Assembly (NCBI GenBank): GCA_016617855.1
Contig: JAECUM010033191.1
Coordinates: 1-64,000, forward strand
DNA from: Megalonaias nervosa
Taxonomy: Eukaryota; Mollusca; Bivalvia; Unionida; Unionidae
DNA length: 64,000 nt
Direction: 5' to 3'
This document shows, in pieces, positions 22,838 through 31,197 of the stretch. Every line of letters begins with the position of its first letter. The stretch's first letter is position 1. The position numbers and the translations under genes are program-made. The notes beneath the pieces are model-generated. The model made no database searches. It saw only the letters and a list, made by a program, of their open reading frames with translations, and was not told the origin of the DNA.

Positions 22838-23620
22838 TTATGTTATTATTAAAAGTGTTGATGTCCTGATTGTATATTTTGTGACATAAACTGTTTGCCC
22901 TAACTTTCTAAACAAGTTCCGTTTTACTTGTTCAAACGTCCATCGTGGAGAAAGTGATGTATTAGGCCTAATTTGGGGAGCACTGAGTTGCATGTCAATA
23001 TTTATGGGATTTGGTTGCTCCCTAGTGTGTATCTGTCGTGTACTTGCCAATCCATTATCACTGCCATTCTTGGCATACAGAAGGACAGGTCAGTAACCGA
23101 TGTTTGTCCCGATATATCTTCTAATCAGGTGTGGGCTCCATTATTTAGTAGTACCAAATCGCATTTATTTTCCATTTTGCTAAAATTGTCCCTTCAGCAT
23201 CATTTTTATTGTTTCCCCATAGCTCATTATGTGTATTAAAATCTCTGCATATTAGTGTCCATTCACGAAGTTCTTTTGTCAGTTTGGTAATATCATCCAC
23301 TGTGAACTTTCGTTCTTTCACATGTGTTAACAGTGACAGTATGGCGGGTTTGATTTTGGCTTTTAATTGCTTAAACTTTGAATTGCCTGTTGGTTTTAAC
23401 TCTCATATTGCATAGTTTTCTGTTTTCACACCATCTTTTATATATATTGCTATTCACCTCTCCTCTAGCGATTGGTGATCTATGTTTGATATATTTGTTA
23501 CTATATCCTATAATGTTTGGCATATTTGTGACGTCGTTTAAACGAGTTTCCTGAATAGAGATTACATCCTGAGGGTTGGCAGTTTCCATTCGCCTATTAT
23601 TAAGTTGTTTGGCTTGGGTT
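22838..23620 (-). pseudogene. LINE apurinic/apyrimidinic-type endonuclease, broken
   Basis: The minus strand begins with VISIQETRLNDVTNMPNI (catalytic Glu in the QET motif near 23545). The middle is full of stops. The C-terminal part shows LVLLNNGAHT, a TSVTDLSFC segment (normally S-IDLT) and DRYTLGSNQIPI, where GSNQ replaces the usual GSDH. The loss of the Asp-His pair means no endonuclease activity. It lies just after ORF1, as expected. Confidence 0.75.
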
Positions 23621-23814
23621 CTTAGCCCGTGCGAATGCCATTGCCATACTATTTATTTTTCTTTTTACTTCATTTTTGAATATTTTTTTTCTTTGGATTT
23701 TTTCCTTTAACTAGTTTATATCCCATTTTTGCATTGTGGTGTTGGCTGCTTGGTCAGTGTGCTGATTTTTGTACTGTTTGTACTGTAATCCTTCTATAAT
23801 CATTAATTATATTA

Positions 23815-24320
23815 TGAGTGCTTCCTTTGTTGCCCTGGGGCATTGTGAGTTATTCCGTTTGTGTGCTCCAGTGCAATTAATGCAGTGTTGAGTAATCTTA
23901 TTGCATGGTTTTCGGTCTTTATGGTTTTATGGTGTAAGCCACAGTAGTTACACCTGTGTTGATTTTGACAGGTAGTTTTTTTTTAAAGAAATGTCCCCAT
24001 CATTTACATCTGTTACAAAAGCGGGTTTATTGCCGTATGGGTAGATATTATTTGGGATTATATGCTCTACAATCTGGACCTTACCTGGTTTGTTGCTTCT
24101 TAAATATTGTGTGATTTCTTCAGTTGATTGGCGTATATCTTTGTATATCACACCATTGTATTGCATTTTTTGGTGTGTTTTGGTGGGGAGGGGTATGTGC
24201 TTTTGTCCTGTGGTGCCTTGTGACCTTGACCTTTACCTTTCCTATTTTTTACATGTTGAGGAATTGTACTACTTGACATACTGTTCTGCACAGAACTATT
24301 ATCAAGTTACTCTATTACAT
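23815..24320 (-). pseudogene. LINE ORF1 (gag-like) C-terminal half with two zinc knuckles, broken
   Basis: Minus strand from 24.31 kb: basic KNRKGKGQGHKAPQDKST, then IRQSTEEITQYLRSNKPG and IPYGNKPAFVTDV-type residues, followed by two CCHC-like knuckles in different frames: RCNYCGLHHKT (23930-23975) and HCINCTGAHKRNNSQCP (23830-23890). ORF1 proteins of this kind coat the element's RNA. A frameshift separates the knuckles. The frame is interrupted upstream where the Polinton block begins at 24.35 kb. Confidence 0.7.
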
Positions 24321-24350
24321 AGACAAGGGCGATTCTAATCCTTGACCGAG

Positions 24351-24863
24351 TCAACAGGTTGGTTTTTCAGTTGCATCATAGTAAACCTTAATCATTTCTG
24401 TGAATTCTTGATCTGATATTATTCCATCGTTGAGCCCAGATGATGTCAGCGATGATAATATGGGGTGTGCTCATGTTGCCGCTGATAGCAACATAGTATA
24501 TTCATGTAATTTATTAGCCGGGCACGTGGATAGCTTCCTTGTGATGATATTAAGAATACCAGCAACACCGGTTATAACGGCAACACTAGTTCCTATTACT
24601 GGTGCTGTTATGTTTGTGGATGATAAAAATGTTCTGATTATAGTTACTGTTTCAGTAACAATGGCGGGTGCAGCTTATACAGTTATGTCAGTAACAATGA
24701 TACGTCTAAGGTATTTTTTTTTTAGTTTTACTGTGTGCGCATCAATGATATGCTTTAGCTGGCTTTGCCACAGACATTCTTGCTCGTATCTGAAACGTTG
24801 AATGTCAATGCCTGGTCCCTTGTCACCAGTGACAAGAACACGGTGATCAGCTATCTTGCTCAT
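24351..24863 (-). pseudogene. Polinton conserved hydrophobic/helical protein, two in-frame stops
   Basis: A single frame of 171 codons from ATG 24863 to TGA 24351, broken by TAA near 24679 and TGA near 24457. The start follows the fibre stop by about 20 bases. The N-terminal part is basic (VKLKKKYLRR), the middle is a hydrophobic segment (GTSVAVITGVAGILNI) and the C-terminal part reads LNDGIISDQEFTEMIKVYY, the SKAL-DG-ISDEEF-type signature I associate with a small protein found in many Polintons. Function unknown; probably membrane- or virion-associated. The usual Lys/Arg-rich end is missing, so the last residues may be replaced by LINE sequence. Confidence 0.6.
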
Positions 24864-24882
24864 TGTGTAGAGTGCTAACACT

Positions 24883-25671
24883 CTAAGTAGGTGGTAGTTT
24901 GGCGATAAATTCAAGAACCCAAAAGTACACTCGTAAGAACACGCCTTTGTTTTGGGGTTCCACTACAAATGTTTCCTCTTCACCTGCCCCTAATAACACT
25001 AATATAGGTTTAGCAGAAAATTTGTTACCACACAAACTGCTTAGATCCCCTGAATTTGTTGCAGATATTCTAAATTTTACTCCGCCTAATACTGAGATCA
25101 TCATTGGGATGTTGCTGTTGTCTACTGTTTTCTTCGTTGCAGCGTAGTTTGATTCTGGTCCTCTCAAATAAGCAATGCTATTTCCGCTCATGTGGAGATT
25201 ACCAGTCATTGTATCACCAGCTTTAGCAATGTATTTACTGATCTCAGTTCTGATCGTGGTGTCATTGTTGTCCACATATTGTTTTGTTGCCGCCTCGTCA
25301 TCTGATTTTGGTTCTCTGACATTGATAATTGTATTTTTGCTCATGTTGAGATCACCATTCATAATGTCTCCAATTTTTCTGATACATCCAGTAATCTCTC
25401 CCATGAGTGTTAGAATTGATTCCTCCAAGTTTTTAATTTTACCGTTTTTAGCAAACACCACTTGCAGAATAATATCTGTCAATGGGATATTGCTTGTCTT
25501 TAACCATCATTGCTGATCCTGAAAAACAACTTCATTTTGGTCTACATCTGCGAGATGCAAAAGATTAACGAACTCATCCTTGACTTCGTCAAGGGTTGCA
25601 TGTTTGGATAAGTCACCCTGGGGCTTGCCCTGAGTGAGACTCAGAGCAGATCTTCTGTACATATCTACCAT
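24883..25671 (-). pseudogene. Phage-tail-fibre-like (GDTMTG repeat) protein of Polinton 1
   Basis: One 262-codon frame from ATG 25671, overlapping the protease stop as TAATG, with a single TGA near 25514. The N-terminal ~50 residues could be a virion-attachment domain. Then come two copies of the tail-fibre repeat: IGDIMNGDLNMSKNTI with DEAATKQYVDN, and AGDTMTGNLHMSGNSI with NYAATKKTVDN. The end is a compact beta-rich domain (LVLLGAGEEETFVVEPQ). In phage fibres such repeats form trimeric beta shafts; its position right after the protease in a capsid cluster suggests a vertex fibre that binds the host cell. Function is inferred. Apart from one stop it is remarkably well kept. Confidence 0.7.
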
Positions 25672-26173
25672 TATAAACCATTAACCTGTTTAGAACAACC
25701 ACTTGTGTATTTGTGCACGATTTTATGCAGCGGCAGACCACCGTCAGTGGTCCATGATGACCTTGACACAGCGTTGAGTACAGCAAGCACTTCCGGGCTG
25801 CATATTGGTGGATTTATTAATGACTGTGTTGGTAATGTTGAATAACAGATCGGAGTGATATGCATTCTACTGCTAATATACTGTAAAAATTCTCTTGGTG
25901 GTGCCAGTCCATAAGAATCAAAATAAACAACTCCATGTAGATTAACCACATGTGCAACCCAGTAAGTGCCCCTACCACGCTTGGTGGAAGGACCAGAACT
26001 TCCATAGAGATTAATGATACTGGTTTCAACACAGTTTGGTTGTTTTGGTAATTGATCATGCATAAAACACCTCTGAAGCTTTTGATGTTTAGTTTCTTAG
26101 CAGCATCAAGTAAATCAAAATTGGACATGGGAAGCGAAGTATCCCGTGCAGTCTCAGACCTCAACCGTACCAC
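25671..26173 (-). pseudogene. Polinton adenovirus-type cysteine protease, frameshifted and mutated
   Basis: Starts with an N-terminal part in one frame (MSNFDLLDAAKKLNIKSFRG) and continues after a frameshift near 26060 in another (MHDQLPKQPN, VETSIINLYG, GTYWVAHVV, GVVYFDSYGLAPPREFLQYI, INPPICSPEVLAVLNAV). This is the C5/adenain-like protease that matures capsid proteins. The catalytic His of GTHWVA is Tyr here, while the YFDSYG acidic segment and a Cys in PPICSPEVL remain. About 165 residues, short for the family. The frameshift and lost His make it inactive. It follows the capsid-associated protein and overlaps the fibre start. Confidence 0.8.
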
Positions 26174-26196
26174 GAATGGATGGTTTCCTGGCAGTT

Positions 26197-26599
26197 TTAG
26201 ACCCCGCCCCCTTTTTTTGAAGTCTTTAGTCCTTGTCCTGTAGCTTTCTTTAATGCCATTCCAGCGGCAGTTCCAACAGCACCAAGTGCAGCTGCTTTTG
26301 AGACGGTTGGGGCTGCAGTGGCTATCAATGCTGGTATAGCTGCAAGAAGTGGAAATATACCACCTGTCTTTGCTGTGTCCTTAATGGCACCCACAGAAAG
26401 ATTAAGTCTAACACCAGTCTTTGCTTGTTTGGCATTATTGAAGTGTCTGAGTTGACGTTCTGTCAGTGATAGTTTATTTGGGCCTTGCAACACTGTGGAT
26501 TTCAGAGATATGTTTATTCCAGAAATCTTTTTTTGACGCTGACTGTAGCTTTTTAATCTGACCAGGGGTGAGAGTAACATTAGTGTGATGACTTGACAT
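26197..26599 (-). pseudogene. Polinton small capsid-associated protein, frameshifted
   Basis: Probable start at ATG 26599, whose first residues (MSSHHTNVTLTPGQIKKLQ) are in a different frame from the rest. After a frameshift near 26530, the long frame holds LQGPNKLSLTERQLRHFN, GVRLNLSVGAIKDTAK, a Gly/Ala-rich hydrophobic stretch (FPLLAAIPALIATAAPT) and a lysine-glycine end (KTSKKGGGV). This T-P-G-Q-I-K-K / L-T-E-R-Q pattern with a Gly/Ala hydrophobic middle is typical of a small Polinton protein thought to be a minor capsid or membrane-lytic component like adenovirus pVI. The role is by analogy. It lies between capsid and protease genes. Confidence 0.65.
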
Positions 26600-26649
26600 T
26601 ATAATATAATGAGAGATTTAATTACTGATCATATCCAGTTGCAGTTGAG

Positions 26650-27861
26650 TTACATGTTTTCTGCTGGGGCATCAGTGACTCTTATTTGCCCACCAACAAC
26701 CTCAAGCAGCATTAATTTGCCTGACAGTATAACAGCGATTGCTGTATAACCACCAGCGTGCAGTCGTGTCATCAACCGATGGTAAGCATATGCAACATGA
26801 TCACTATCGAAATTCAGCAACACTTCTTCAGACGATTCTTGATATCCATTTATTCTCAGAGAAACTTCACTAACCCCAAGCGTGTCAAACACCATTGGAT
26901 TTCGTTCCTGTGAATTTGCCCTGGCGGTTTCCTGAAATGCTATGAATATATGTTGTGGTGCAGAAACACCTTGTTGTGATGATTTCTGCCATGTGAATAA
27001 ACCCAGCAACATTATTTTGAATACTGTCTGTGGTCATCGTCAACCATGACAATGTTGATTTACCACCTGAGCCCATGAAAGAAAGCAGATATTGTCCTTC
27101 ATATTCGATGGAAACATTGATGGCATCCACAACAAAAGTTTTGTTAGCATTATTTTACCTGCATCAACCCCAGCAGCACGCCATATTGCATCATTTTTAG
27201 TGGCTTTTCTAACAAGTACCACAGCATGTTTAGCGCCAAATATAACTTTTCTAACATTTCTGCAGAATCCAAAGATATGTGATAGTGGAATTGCACATGA
27301 AAATTCTTCATAACCGTTTAACATTGATCAATGTGATGCAAATCCCAGGTTGAAATTTTCATTCATCGATGCAACTTCAGTTCCAGCTGCATTTAGTCTC
27401 ATGTTATTACTCTCAGGCTGATTAGTGGTATCCTTCACAAAATCGTTGATGGACTAGCTGATCTCGAGTAATCATCGCTGTATCTTGCAAGGTCAAGTAT
27501 ATTCGTAGCAACATCAACATTTTAGAGACATGATTCAATATGATTTCCATCAATCATGTATGTGGCACTGTTGAATAATGCTATGATGTCATTATTAACA
27601 AAACCAACTTGATCACCAATTCCGTATGCGGTATTATCTGCATCAAAAGTCTACCTTTGATCACAATGAATGCCTCAGCGGGCATGAAATATCTACTTGT
27701 ATCCTGAACTTGCAGCTCGATTCTTCCATGTGCGTCAGGTACACGTGCATCATAGAATAATACTGATAATCTCTGAGGACTGGTGCGTACATATCAAATG
27801 CGGGATCAGATATACGCTTGAACATCTTATTATATTTGCTATCGTCTAACACGAAGACCAT
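26650..27861 (-). pseudogene. Polinton major capsid protein (double jelly-roll), multiply broken
   Basis: From about 27861 down to a stop at 26650 (about 400 codons; intact proteins are usually longer), read from at least four frame segments. Recognisable pieces: VGFVNNDIIALFNSATYMID (first jelly roll), FSCAIPLSHIFGFC with RKVIFGAKHAVVLVRK and AGKIMLTKLLLWMPSM (the most conserved Polinton capsid region), and C-terminally APQHIFIAFQ, NPMVFDTLGVSEVSLRIN and VAYAYHRLMTRL. Known homologues form trimeric hexon-like capsomers. Stops and frameshifts rule out function. The order of these motifs is that of the intact family, so nothing is rearranged. Confidence 0.8.
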
Positions 27862-27896
27862 TTCCCGCTATTAGACTTGCAGCTATATTTTTTTCT

Positions 27897-28298
27897 TTAT
27901 TCTGATCCTACCAGTGGTAGGGGTACACCAGCCAACTCTGCTAGTCTTTGATTTGCAGCTTGATTTATTATTTTACTGACGTTTGCTGGCATCACTTCAG
28001 CGCTGGATAATTTTACTGGCTGTGGTTTTTGTCGTATTAATCGTACTAGTCTATCCTTCATTGCTGAGAATGCTTTACTAGCAACATCACCAACAGTACC
28101 AATACCCTTATCATGAACAACGTCAATAGCTTCCATTCCTAGTTGCTTTGCAATTGGTATCGCTTTTGGGGCTATCCTTCTGAATAGACCTTGAACAACA
28201 TCACCGAGTCCATCTCCGTCGGTAACTTTATATGTTGGTAATTGTGAATTTATCACCCTGACTATTACAGGTCCAAACTGAGCATTATGTGTGATCAT
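27897..28298 (-). pseudogene. Polinton small capsid-type protein (134 aa, frame open)
   Basis: The open frame of 133 residues from ATG 28298 has no internal stop, unlike its neighbours. It contains DGDGLGDVVQGLFRRIAP near residue 28, then repeated basic/amphipathic segments (AIPIAKQLGMEAIDVV, AMKDRLVRLIRQKPQPVKL), and ends AELAGVPLPLVGSE. The G-G-LG--FR---P pattern followed by K/A-rich helices matches the short protein beside the capsid gene in Polintons, which may line or condense DNA within the virion. Function is inferred from position. It could still be translated if a promoter existed, but the surrounding element is dead. Confidence 0.55.
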
Positions 28299-28379
28299 AT
28301 TAGTTTTCTGTCACTGATATAATTGCATACCCTCAATCACTTCAGTAATCATCAACGATTTCATCAAAGAAGGATCAAT

Positions 28380-29438
28380 AAACTAATGTCCATGATACTA
28401 CCTGTGAATAATCGCTGACAAATAGCACCTGCCCCATTAATGATTTCTGGGGAATTATTGCCAGCTCGTCTTCCACCAATTAGAATTTCTAGTCTATCAA
28501 CATTAGCAAGGACGTTATTGGAGTATGAGGTAATAAGGCCACTTCCTCAAATAACAAGACCACTTCCAGATGCTCCTTGTTCCTCCTCTCCTGAGGCCTT
28601 GTTTTCCTCCACCACAGCTTTTCGTTTGCGCAACTTCTGGGTATATTGAGGTGAAAGTTTCCTCCCTTTTAGTTCCATCACTTCACTGTACTTCTCCAGT
28701 TTTTTCCTTTCAATCTCTTACTCTTTAAGTTGTCAATCCATTTCTGCTTGTTGTTGTTTTGTTTTTTGTCTCGCTTCTTCAAGTCTGTTTCTATGCTGCT
28801 CGTCTTTGTTTCTCGGCTAGTGTTACTTTATCAATTCGCGCATCTATCGCTTTGTTAAAAGTTAAAATTCTCATCATAACATCTGACTTGTGAAGCACTA
28901 GAGATGATGTGATACATATATTTAGGCCAATCAACACAAGTTTTAAAATCCTTAACATACTCAGATTTCACATAATTTTCTTTTTTGTCAAATCCAAATG
29001 TAGCAATATCAAGTAATCTGTTGCTGTCCCTGATAGCTGCAAGACCTTTCTCAGTAAATTTATCTGCTAGATCAACTTTAAATCTTACCCGCTCTTATTC
29101 TATAACTGGTGCTGGAATACTCTCCTTAAGTATGCCAATGTCAACCTGCTGTGGTTGAGCAGCCATCTCCTGGAGAATCTTTTTTGATTCCTTAGATCGT
29201 CTTGCGGTTTCTATTGTGGATATAGCTGTGTCTATTAATGGAAGCAAGAGCTTGTGAGTGAATTTTGCTTAAATAATTTTGCTGTATCCTCTGCAAATTC
29301 CTCTTGAGCTTCTTGATGCTGTTGTAGTTGCTGCTTTACAGAATTACAGATGGGTAAATATTTATTAATTGCCTCAAGTCACTGCCGAGCTAGTTTATCT
29401 GTACGATATTCCATAGTTAGCGCAGAATCGCTCATCAT
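28380..29438 (-). pseudogene. Polinton coiled-coil protein with conserved C-terminal motif, broken
   Basis: Starts at ATG 29438 (MMSDSALTMEYRTDKLARQ) and runs to about 28385 with several stops and frameshifts. The early part is helical and Gln/Glu-rich (SVKQQLQQHQEAQEEFAED, TARRSKESKKILQEMA). The middle has DLADKFTEKGLAAIRDSNR and KTCVDWPKYMYHII. A charged coiled coil follows (RKAVVEENKASGEEEQGAS). The end reads RLEILIGGRRAGNNSPEII, a motif I associate with a conserved Polinton protein of unknown role upstream of the capsid genes. It is the 5'-most gene of the block; nothing viral was found beyond 29.48 kb. Confidence 0.6.
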
Positions 29439-29480
29439 TGTTATTGGTGTAATAATGATTTAATTATGTTACATGACCGA

Positions 29481-29779
29481 TACTTTTTTTATACACACAG
29501 CAGCAGGCGAGGTGACGACCAACATGGATGTCTCAGGTTGGTGAACAGGACACATACAAATTTGACACACAAGCGTCAAGAGAAAATTAAAAAATGCGCT
29601 AACCCGGTTAGAGGCCTCGGTTTAGTGTTATTGACGCTGGTGCCATTTTTGTAGGAGGGGTTGATTTCACAAATGGGATGCTCCTAATAGTGGTCTGTTT
29701 GCCACCCCACCCCACCCCCACCCCCGGGCTGCTATGTACCTCTACCTTGATGAAAACAGATCAATGGGGTGCCCTTGGT
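29481..29779. other. Junction between Polinton block and LINE ORF1 fragment
   Basis: No clear protein. It contains a C-rich run at 29705-29728. Minus-strand reading still gives short LINE-like pieces near 29.76 kb (SANQGHPIDLFSSR). The exact insertion point must lie in here or at 29474-29480. Confidence 0.4.
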
Positions 29780-30317
29780 TGGCAGAGGGTACTGAAGCCT
29801 TTTGATCATTAGTTGTATGTTTGAGGAGGTGTTTGCATATTTGTGTTACCTTGGTTTTGTGTTGTTTTAGATGGTTTAGGAGTTTTTGTTTCTGTCCTTG
29901 GGGGTAATTGTATTGTTAGCAGAAGGTAGGTTTGTTGAGAGGGAGTTTGAGTCTGAATTGGAGTCAGTCATCTGTCGTGATTGTCCTTGGTTTTCTTCTA
30001 TATGGAGTGAGTCTGATTCTGTTTGTGACCTTTGGTCACGTGTTAGTGGTGGACTGTTGGACTGTAGTGCTCCATTTGGATCTGTATGGACATTGTTTCC
30101 TGGATTGTGTTGGTAGTTTGGGTCCCATTTGTTCTAGTTTTTTTTCAGGAGAGGCCTGGAATTGCTGTTTTACATTAATTTATTTAGGTGATTCTGAACC
30201 TTCTTGCAGTTGAGACAGTGCTGATTCTGTGTTAGCCAGATCTTTTGTGGTAGCTAGTTTCCTTTTGCTATGGCGTAGTGTAGCTTGTCTGGTTTTTATT
30301 TGTGAAGGTTTCATTTT
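29780..30317 (-). pseudogene. LINE ORF1 N-terminal half, separated from the rest
   Basis: On the minus strand, ATG near 30317 opens a basic, Ser/Asn-rich protein: KPSQIKTRQATLRHSKRKL, LANTESALSQLQEGSESP, a stop, then QFQASPEKKLEQMGPKLP and further on TDSNSDSNSLSTNLPSANN. This is the low-complexity N-terminus expected of a gag-like LINE ORF1. It stops where the Polinton block starts, while the LINE at 24.3 kb has only the C-terminal half, so both halves probably belong to one element. A second LINE copy is the alternative. Confidence 0.55.
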
Positions 30318-30504
30318 GGGGTGGGGTGGCAGTTTTCTGTCTGTTCGAAATTAAGGATTCCTGAGTGATCAATTAAAGTTATCTAAACCAGACTGAAGTA
30401 TTTACTCTTTTTGTATGTGAAGTTTTTCAATTGTTGTTTCATCTGATTTAATTACGATTTATGATTACAACTATTAATTACAAATTTTTTAACCAGATGA
30501 TCAA

Positions 30505-30628
30505 TTGCAAGTGAGGCAGCTGCTAGTACTTTTTGTGTAAGTCTTTGGTGTGACTCAGCTGGGGTTTGAACCCATGACCTCTCTTATCCGAGGTGGATGC
30601 TCTAACCACATAGGCCACCGGATCAGTC
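30505..30628 (-). mobile_element. SINE family A, head-only fragment
   Basis: Reverse complement shows the tRNA-like head with box A (GGCCTATGTGG) and box B-like GGGTTTGAACCC (on the plus strand near 30560), then the family-A junction (AAGTCTTTGGTGTGACTCAG, GCAGCTGCTAGTAC on the plus strand). The body and CA tail are missing. It abuts the family-B SINE. Confidence 0.75.
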
Positions 30629-30631
30629 TCG

Positions 30632-30885
30632 GTTGTTGTTGTTGTTGTGGGGCAAAACGCCATTTTTCAGCACACGATAGGCTATACATGGCGGCCAGTA
30701 TTAATGGTGGAGGAAGAAACCGGGAAATCCGAGGAAAGAACCACCGACCCACCAGAAGCTACTGGCAAGCTTTCTCACATATCCACATTCGCCGAATCTT
30801 AGACTCGAACCCACGCAGACAGAGGTGAGATGGCAGTGATCCGTAACGGAGAGTGCTTTAGACCACTCGGCCACTCAGGGCCCCC
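30632..30885 (-). mobile_element. SINE family B, full length
   Basis: Mirror image of the copy at 8977-9230, with high identity throughout. On the plus strand it starts with the (TTG)n tail at 30632-30649, passes CTACTGGCAAGCTTTCTCAC and ends at the head GGCCACTCAGGGCCCC. Open frames on both strands over it are shadows. Confidence 0.85.
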
Positions 30886-30889
30886 AGTC

Positions 30890-31197
30890 TTGGTTGTAGC
30901 ATCTTAACATTTTATATGAATGTGATAGGTTTAACTAGAGAAGATATGCATGTAAATTCGACGGTCATGGATATGCATGTAAATTTGTCATGTCATTTAT
31001 ATGCATGTAAGTTTGGCATATCATGGATATGTATGTAAATTTGGCATGATTGTGGTATGTACTTAAGCATTATTGCAGGACATTTTTTTTTTTATTCATT
31101 TCAATGTGATGTGATGTGATAAGCTTTATTGGACATGGGGGATAGAACAGTACATACTTGTATGGTAAAGTACTGTACTCCAAAACATAAGGCATTC
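30890..31197. other. Short ATATGCATGTAAATT tandem tract and plain sequence
   Basis: Three or four diverged ~33-bp repeats built on GATATGCATGTAAATTT lie between 30944 and 31045. Nothing else is recognised before the hAT terminal repeat. Confidence 0.5.

Larger units (their letters stand above)
18971..24320 (-). mobile_element. I/Nimb-like non-LTR retrotransposon, decayed (main part)
   Basis: On the minus strand, ORF1 zinc knuckles, apurinic-type endonuclease, reverse transcriptase and RNase H follow one another from 24.3 to 20.1 kb, the order of the I/Nimb group. A poly-T block at 18971-18998 could be its poly-A tail, which would make 18.97-20.1 kb the 3' UTR. Every domain is broken by stops and frameshifts. 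The N-terminal half of ORF1 is not here but appears at 29.7-30.3 kb, beyond the Polinton. The clade assignment rests on the RNase H domain and on a WGINQWTLITLYRTL-type motif, not on a tree. Confidence 0.85.
24343..29480 (-). mobile_element. Polinton/adintovirus-like element, structural-gene block, decayed
   Basis: Seven minus-strand genes in head-to-tail order match the late region of Polintons (Mavericks)/adintoviruses: coiled-coil protein, small capsid-type protein, double jelly-roll major capsid protein, capsid-associated protein, adenovirus-type cysteine protease, fibre-like protein and a hydrophobic/helical protein. Neighbours are close; protease stop and fibre start overlap as TAATG. 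DNA polymerase B, integrase and packaging ATPase are absent and no long terminal inverted repeats were seen, so it is a fragment. The 7-mer TGACCGA occurs at 24343-24349 and 29474-29480, a possible but chance-level target duplication. Both outer flanks resemble one LINE ORF1. It is a dead genomic relic. Confidence 0.8.

Noticed and set aside
24430..25516. Plus-strand open frames of 82-123 codons across the Polinton block
   Set aside because: They are antisense shadows of the minus-strand fibre and helical-protein genes, which alone show family motifs.
24883..25671. Bacteriophage contamination as the source of the tail-fibre-like genes
   Set aside because: They sit in line with Polinton capsid and protease genes, surrounded by SINEs, LINE and microsatellites; no bacterial or phage genes are nearby.
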